Below, in pieces: positions 31,487 through 35,266 of a DNA stretch of 35,266 bases. Position 1 is the stretch's first letter, and every line of letters starts with the position of its first letter. The notes under the pieces were generated by a model. The model was not told where the DNA came from. It ran no database searches and saw nothing but the letters and a program-made list of their open reading frames with translations. The stretch comes from Candidatus Diapherotrites archaeon CG08_land_8_20_14_0_20_34_12. Lineage in GTDB: Archaea; Iainarchaeota; Iainarchaeia; Iainarchaeales; 0-14-0-20-34-12. Both the position numbers and the translations under genes were made by a program. The stretch covers positions 1 through 35,266 of the forward strand of contig PEXL01000033.1 of assembly GCA_002779065.1 (NCBI GenBank), read 5' to 3'.

Positions 31487-32260
31487 TTGACTTCATTGGT
31501 TAAAACAGGAATTGATGGCCTAGACAAGGCATTAGGAGGAGGAATTCCTGAAGGAAATATCGTACTATTATCCGGAGGGGCAGGAACAGGTAAATCTACT
31601 TTATGCTTGCAGCACATAATTAATGGCGCAGCAAAATATGGTGAAAAAAGCCTTTACATAAGCACAGAGCAAACCAGGGAAGAATTATTAAGGCATGGAA
31701 ATTCCTTTGGCTGGGAAATTGAAAAATTGGAAAAACTCGGAAAAATAAAGATTGTTTATTTTGACATTACAGCACATAAGGATTTTATAAAAAGTATTGA
31801 TGAGGTTGTTCGTGAATTTAAACCAAAGAGAATAGCTATAGATTCATTAACGACATTAACAGATGCTTTATTGATAAGTGATATTTCTGAACAAACCGCA
31901 TTTAGTTTAGCGCAGATTGCTGAAACAGTAACGCCAATACCAAGAACTGAACAGGTAATTGCAAAAACCATTCTTTACCAGTTGATGAAAAACTTGAAAG
32001 AATATGGGGTAACAACCCTGTTAACATCAGAACTCTATGAGGATACAAATAGATTGAGTGCTGATGGGGTAAGTGAATTCATTGCTGATGGAGTCATATT
32101 GATGTTCTTTGTTGGAATTGCCGGAACTGACTCAAGAACGCTGAGAATAAGAAAAATGAGATACTGTGAACACTTAAAAAGTTATTTGCCATATGAGATA
32201 AAAAAAGGTGAGGGCATAGTAGTAAATACTGAAGAATCCATGGATGTTTTAATGAAGTGA
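31487..32260 (+). CDS. KaiC-like RecA-superfamily ATPase
   Basis: A single KaiC-type domain of 257 residues: the TGIDGLDKALGGGIPEG entry, Walker A GGAGTGKST at 30-38, STEQTREE with the paired catalytic glutamates near 59-66, and Walker B KRIAIDS near 109-115. It lacks the second domain of true KaiC, so it is one of the archaeal KaiC-like (RadA/RAD55-related) signalling or scaffold ATPases. Two internal loops match the usual target-binding face. It starts at TTG, chosen for the GGTGAT site four bases upstream. A V4R-domain gene follows after four bases, so the pair is probably a sensor and an ATPase working together. Confidence 0.83.
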   Translation: MTSLVKTGIDGLDKALGGGIPEGNIVLLSGGAGTGKSTLCLQHIINGAAKYGEKSLYISTEQTREELLRHGNSFGWEIEKLEKLGKIKIVYFDITAHKDFIKSIDEVVREFKPKRIAIDSLTTLTDALLISDISEQTAFSLAQIAETVTPIPRTEQVIAKTILYQLMKNLKEYGVTTLLTSELYEDTNRLSADGVSEFIADGVILMFFVGIAGTDSRTLRIRKMRYCEHLKSYLPYEIKKGEGIVVNTEESMDVLMK

Positions 32261-32264
32261 TAAT

Positions 32265-32924
32265 ATGTATACGTTGCTTTCGAAGCTGTTATTAACAGGA
32301 AAATTAAAATTTGAGCAGGGCAAGATAGTTGCATTTGATGAGCCCTTTGCCCTTGTCCCCATGGTATCCTTAAAAAAGATAACTGATGATGCAATAGCAA
32401 AAGGGCAGCAGAATATTCAGGACGTATACCTAGAAGGATGGATTTACGGCCTAGCTGTAACAAAAAATCTTATCAAACTTTTTAACCTCAAAAAATTTGA
32501 AGAAAGGTACAAGATTGCCATGGATATTATTGGAGTAATTGGGTTTGGGGATTACCAAACCCTGAGCTTTAAGAGGGCAGACCATGCAAAATTCAGGGTA
32601 ATTGGAAATCCTTTTGCCAAATTGTATTATCCCTCCAAAGGCCTGAAGATATGCCATTACATAAGAGGAATGGAAGCAGGCGGAGGGACACTTGTGCATG
32701 AAACAATAATGAATAATATTGAATTTGAATGTGCCTCTGAAACCGGGAATGATTGCATACATGCAAACCTTGCAAAGCACAGATTGGCAGAGATTGATAA
32801 AAGCCTTGTTGAAAGCCAGCTTGATTTGAATTATTTGCTGCCGAAGCAGGCAAAAATCCTTGAAACCTATGGCTATAATCCAAAAGAATTTAACATTGAT
32901 GTGGATAACCTTCCAAAACTGTGA
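32265..32924 (+). CDS. V4R-domain protein, possible hydrophobic-ligand sensor
   Basis: The C-terminal half has the V4R pattern: KICHYIRGMEAGGGTLVHE near residue 130, then the acid-and-cysteine pair IEFECASETGNDC near 155-168. V4R domains bind small hydrophobic molecules or metal and are found in XylR-type regulators, in TRAPP-like proteins and in BchJ. The N-terminal 100 residues are helical and not assigned. Length 219. It follows the KaiC-like gene by four bases and its stop overlaps the GTG start of the UbiA gene (GTGA), a sign of translational coupling. Context suggests sensing of an isoprenoid, lipid or related product. Confidence 0.68.
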   Translation: MYTLLSKLLLTGKLKFEQGKIVAFDEPFALVPMVSLKKITDDAIAKGQQNIQDVYLEGWIYGLAVTKNLIKLFNLKKFEERYKIAMDIIGVIGFGDYQTLSFKRADHAKFRVIGNPFAKLYYPSKGLKICHYIRGMEAGGGTLVHETIMNNIEFECASETGNDCIHANLAKHRLAEIDKSLVESQLDLNYLLPKQAKILETYGYNPKEFNIDVDNLPKL

Positions 32925-33805
32925 CAGCTATGGAAAGGGAAATTGCAAAATTTGGATATAATAAAGGTAAACTGTTTGCGCTAATGGAACTTGGAAGGCC
33001 ATGGAATGCTGGAATTTTGGGGTTGTTTGCAATTGTTGGCTTTTTGCTCACCAAAAATGCAATCGGGATAAATGTAATATACGCCTTTTTTAGTTTTGTG
33101 TTCCTTTACCTGGCAGGCACAACAGTAAATGATATTTTTGGTTTAGAAACAGATAAAATAAATATCTCAGTAAGGCCACTGCCTTCAGGGCGGGTTACAT
33201 TAAAGGAAGCCTGGATGTTTAGCCTATTCTTCTATGCCTTAGGGCTGTTAGTAGCTTATTTTATTGGATTTTATTTTATGTTTTGGGCGCTTGCATTCTG
33301 CATATTGAGCTTTCTGTATTCGATGAAACCTATTTCACTGGATTCCCGCTGGTATTCAAAAAGCTTAGTTTTGGCAATTGTTACAGTATTCATTCCACTT
33401 AATGGGGGGGCTTCTATAATAAGCGGAAAAATAGTGCAAGATATGGCAATAAATTACATAGGATTGGGCCTGTCAGCATTCTTTCTTTTTGTGGCAACAA
33501 CAAATGATTTGAAGGATATGAAAGGGGATGCAAAGACGGGCAAGAAAACTCTTGCCCTGTTGCTTGGCGAGAAAAGGACACTGCAGATAAGTGCATTAGG
33601 GGTAAGCATTTTTTTCCTGATTACAAACTATCTGCTGCTTAATTACATAAAATATGCGTTAATATTCATTGCCTTCTGCATTGCCATCTGGGCTATTCTA
33701 ATAAGAAGATATTTTATTACAGAGAACAACGAGATGAAGTTTACAAAAGCAAGGTTTACTGTGCTGGCATATATTTTAGGGCTTATAATGGCCCTGTTAA
33801 TTTAA
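32921..33805 (+). CDS. UbiA-family prenyltransferase
   Basis: An integral membrane protein with about nine helices, 294 residues. The first aspartate-rich motif reads NDIFGLETD (N70, D71, D78), where the middle acidic residue expected in NDxxDxxxD is glycine (G74). RPLPSG follows at 85-90. The second motif is NDLKDMKGD (D196, D199, D203) with TGKKTLALLLG after it. Known members join geranylgeranyl groups to glycerol phosphate ethers (archaeal lipids), quinone heads or chlorophyllides. The neighbour geranylgeranyl reductase favours lipid or isoprenoid chemistry. The gene starts at GTG overlapping the V4R stop, with an ATG three codons in as an alternative. Confidence 0.85.
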   Translation: MTAMEREIAKFGYNKGKLFALMELGRPWNAGILGLFAIVGFLLTKNAIGINVIYAFFSFVFLYLAGTTVNDIFGLETDKINISVRPLPSGRVTLKEAWMFSLFFYALGLLVAYFIGFYFMFWALAFCILSFLYSMKPISLDSRWYSKSLVLAIVTVFIPLNGGASIISGKIVQDMAINYIGLGLSAFFLFVATTNDLKDMKGDAKTGKKTLALLLGEKRTLQISALGVSIFFLITNYLLLNYIKYALIFIAFCIAIWAILIRRYFITENNEMKFTKARFTVLAYILGLIMALLI

Positions 33806-33866
33806 AACTGGGTTAAGGCATTAAACATACTTTTTAAAATAAAGAAAGGATATATTATTTATATAT

Positions 33867-34910
33867 ATGGAACTAATATCACCTTCCTTGATTAAGGTAG
33901 GTTATGATGTAATTATAGTAGGGGCTGGCCCGGCAGGCTGCACACTTGCTGAAAATCTTGCTCCAAAACATAGGGTGCTTATTGTCGACTACAGGGCACT
34001 GCCAAGGGAAAAACCATGCGGCGGCATGCTTGTTAAGGAAGCAAAAGAATTTGTGGACAAAAAAAAAGTGCCTGCATATATATTTGCAGAGCCAAAATAC
34101 CTTGACATAAAATACATAGACTGGGACAATGGCAGCGAAACATTAATTAAAAAAGGATTTTACAATATACACAGGGAAAAATTTGATGCTTGGCTTTTCC
34201 AGTCAATAAAAACAAATAATGTAAATATAAGCGCAAACACCAAGCTAATTGATTATTACCCAACAAAAAAGAATGATTATGTTGTTGCCATCCTGTCAAG
34301 CGACGGGGAAATAAGAAGTGCTGTATGCAAATACCTTGTTGGTTGTGATGGTGCACTTTCCACTGTAAGAAACAAGTTGACAAACATCAAAGTGCCTTAT
34401 TACCTAGCTATGCAGGAACTTATAGACAAGCGATTATGCGATGACGCCTGTTTCATCTTTGACAATTCAATAACTGATTTTTATTGTTGGGTGATACCAA
34501 AAGATGGCAAGACACTAATAGGGGCAGCTGTTCCCCCAGAGTCAGCAAGGGAACGGTTTGGGCAATTCAAAAATAAACTTTCAAAAAAAATGGGGTGTGG
34601 AAATTTAAATGGCATAGTAAGTTCAGCTCTTCTCTCAAGGCCAAATTCCCTAAGGCAAACATTCCTTGGGGACCAAAATGTGATGCTTGCTGGCGAAGCA
34701 GCTGGCTTAATAAGCCCAAGCAGCGGTGAAGGCATAAGCTTTGCGCAATGCAGCGGCCTATACTGCGCAGAAGCAATAAATAACAGGTATGGAAATGCCC
34801 TTCCATATTATAAGGAAAAATGCAAGCCATTGCTCGAAAGAATCAGGAAAAAACTCAGGAAATCGGATGCCCTAAAGAGTATTGGAAGGCGGCCTTATCT
34901 GTTAAAATAA
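33867..34910 (+). CDS. FAD-dependent geranylgeranyl reductase family protein
   Basis: The N-terminal FAD motif is VGAGPAGCTLAENL near residues 19-32, followed by an ED-like acidic site (VDYRALPREKPCGG) that includes the PCGGML signature of geranylgeranyl reductases near 51-56. A second conserved region, VGCDGALSTVR near 169, binds FAD, and LAGEAAGLISPSSGEGI near 274-291 is the C-terminal FAD loop. Such enzymes saturate geranylgeranyl chains in archaeal membrane lipids or in chlorophyll. At 347 residues it is slightly short for the family. It has a TATA-like TTTTTAAAATAA about 31 bases upstream and so may be transcribed apart from the UbiA operon, although it follows by 61 bases. Confidence 0.87.
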   Translation: MELISPSLIKVGYDVIIVGAGPAGCTLAENLAPKHRVLIVDYRALPREKPCGGMLVKEAKEFVDKKKVPAYIFAEPKYLDIKYIDWDNGSETLIKKGFYNIHREKFDAWLFQSIKTNNVNISANTKLIDYYPTKKNDYVVAILSSDGEIRSAVCKYLVGCDGALSTVRNKLTNIKVPYYLAMQELIDKRLCDDACFIFDNSITDFYCWVIPKDGKTLIGAAVPPESARERFGQFKNKLSKKMGCGNLNGIVSSALLSRPNSLRQTFLGDQNVMLAGEAAGLISPSSGEGISFAQCSGLYCAEAINNRYGNALPYYKEKCKPLLERIRKKLRKSDALKSIGRRPYLLK

Positions 34911-34992
34911 CTTGCATTCTGACGAATTAGAACTTAATTTATGATCTTTCGCAAATCTGTGGAACTTCATTAAACTGCTAAAAAAGCAACAG

Positions 34993-35202
34993 TTATTTTA
35001 AATGCCTCTGCCACTCAATCTTGTCCCATACTCTTTCATGGATATAATAAATTACTATAGCCACTACAGTAAAGGCTATTGTGATAAAGGAGGTTTCAAA
35101 AAGGTTGCCTGTATAAAACCATGATATAACTGCCAAAGCCGAAGAAGCAAGTGCGCGGTAAGTAATTGACTTAAGTAGAGAACGCTTGAGTGAATCTTCC
35201 AT
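34993..35202 (-). CDS. DUF2061 small membrane protein
   Basis: The 69-residue protein matches DUF2061 by its basic start, SLLKSITYRALASSALAVI helix, a second helix (TSFITIAFTVVAIVIYYIHERVWD) and the Tyr/His-Glu-Arg-hydrophobic-Asp ending. Members have two membrane helices and no known activity. A GTGGG Shine-Dalgarno and an AT-rich TATA-like box (35219-35234 on the plus strand) lie upstream. It converges on the geranylgeranyl reductase gene with about 80 bases between. Confidence 0.78.
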   Translation of the reverse strand: MEDSLKRSLLKSITYRALASSALAVISWFYTGNLFETSFITIAFTVVAIVIYYIHERVWDKIEWQRHLK

Positions 35203-35266
35203 AATTTCCCACGGTATCTAAAAAAATATATATGTAATAAAAGCATTGGAAATATATTAATATATC
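35203..35266. other. Right-edge intergenic DNA
   Basis: The strand-to-edge stretch is very AT-rich, with the leftward promoter of the DUF2061 gene and no start codon with family support for a rightward gene. Confidence 0.4.

Noticed and set aside
1..35266. Insertion sequences, integrase or prophage genes
   Set aside because: No transposase, recombinase or phage structural protein was recognised in any frame; the only mobile-type gene is the LAGLIDADG endonuclease.

Overview
The window looks like a piece of a low-GC archaeal genome, most likely a DPANN-type lineage (Woesearchaeota/Pacearchaeota-like by feel; this is inference). The evidence is an archaeal-type alanyl-tRNA synthetase with an N-terminal zinc module, an archaeal type-A-like RNase P RNA behind a clear TATA box, an intron-containing tRNA-Leu, an archaeal-style UbiA prenyltransferase plus geranylgeranyl reductase, GGTGAT-type Shine-Dalgarno sites mixed with apparently leaderless starts, and short intergenic gaps. 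No CRISPR array, transposase or integrase was seen.

Layout. 1-2784 is a leftward purine-synthesis block: purE (tandem PurE-like domains), purC, then an in-frame chimera joining the N-terminal third of adenylosuccinate lyase (PurB) to the C-terminal part of a UPF0200/dephospho-CoA-kinase-like protein. A gene cut by the left edge sits behind a structured leader. 2838-8764 holds a FolC-type ligase, a DUF1624 acyltransferase-like membrane protein, a six-helix membrane protein, a flavin reductase, a TatD nuclease, a coiled-coil membrane protein, an RNase HIII-like nuclease and a PPC/DUF296 protein. 8852-11986 is an export operon (Ig/CARDB-like surface protein, MacB/FtsX-like permease, LolD-like ATPase). 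12045-13142 is a LAGLIDADG endonuclease gene whose last codons overlap the 5' end of a tRNA-Leu(CAG) gene with a short intron. 13143-15923 contains two lipoprotein genes, a nitroreductase and the RNase P RNA, with unusual runs of near-perfect hairpins after the tRNA, inside RNase P RNA and after RNase P RNA. 15924-20555 carries GTP-type PEP carboxykinase and alaS. 20556-24553 has a three-hairpin intergenic region, a zinc peptidase, a large secreted cysteine-repeat protein and an M20 peptidase. 24658-31319 mixes thioredoxin-fold membrane proteins, two basic hypothetical proteins, a SufS-like cysteine desulfurase, an orphan MacB-like permease, and a DsbA-like/glutaredoxin pair behind a palindromic promoter. 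31487-34910 is a compact KaiC-like ATPase, V4R sensor, UbiA and geranylgeranyl reductase cluster, followed by a DUF2061 membrane protein.

How it fits together. The window gives purine synthesis, gluconeogenesis (PEPCK), translation (AlaRS, tRNA-Leu, RNase P), isoprenoid-lipid chemistry and a notable extracytoplasmic thiol/disulfide theme (three thioredoxin-like membrane proteins or partners plus a very cysteine-rich secreted protein and a cysteine-repeat lipoprotein). The points most worth following up are the PurB-UPF0200 chimera, the endonuclease/tRNA overlap that would make RNase P processing remove the endonuclease stop codon, the hairpin family sharing an AAATATAGGT motif around and within stable RNA genes, and the KaiC-V4R-UbiA-GGR cluster.
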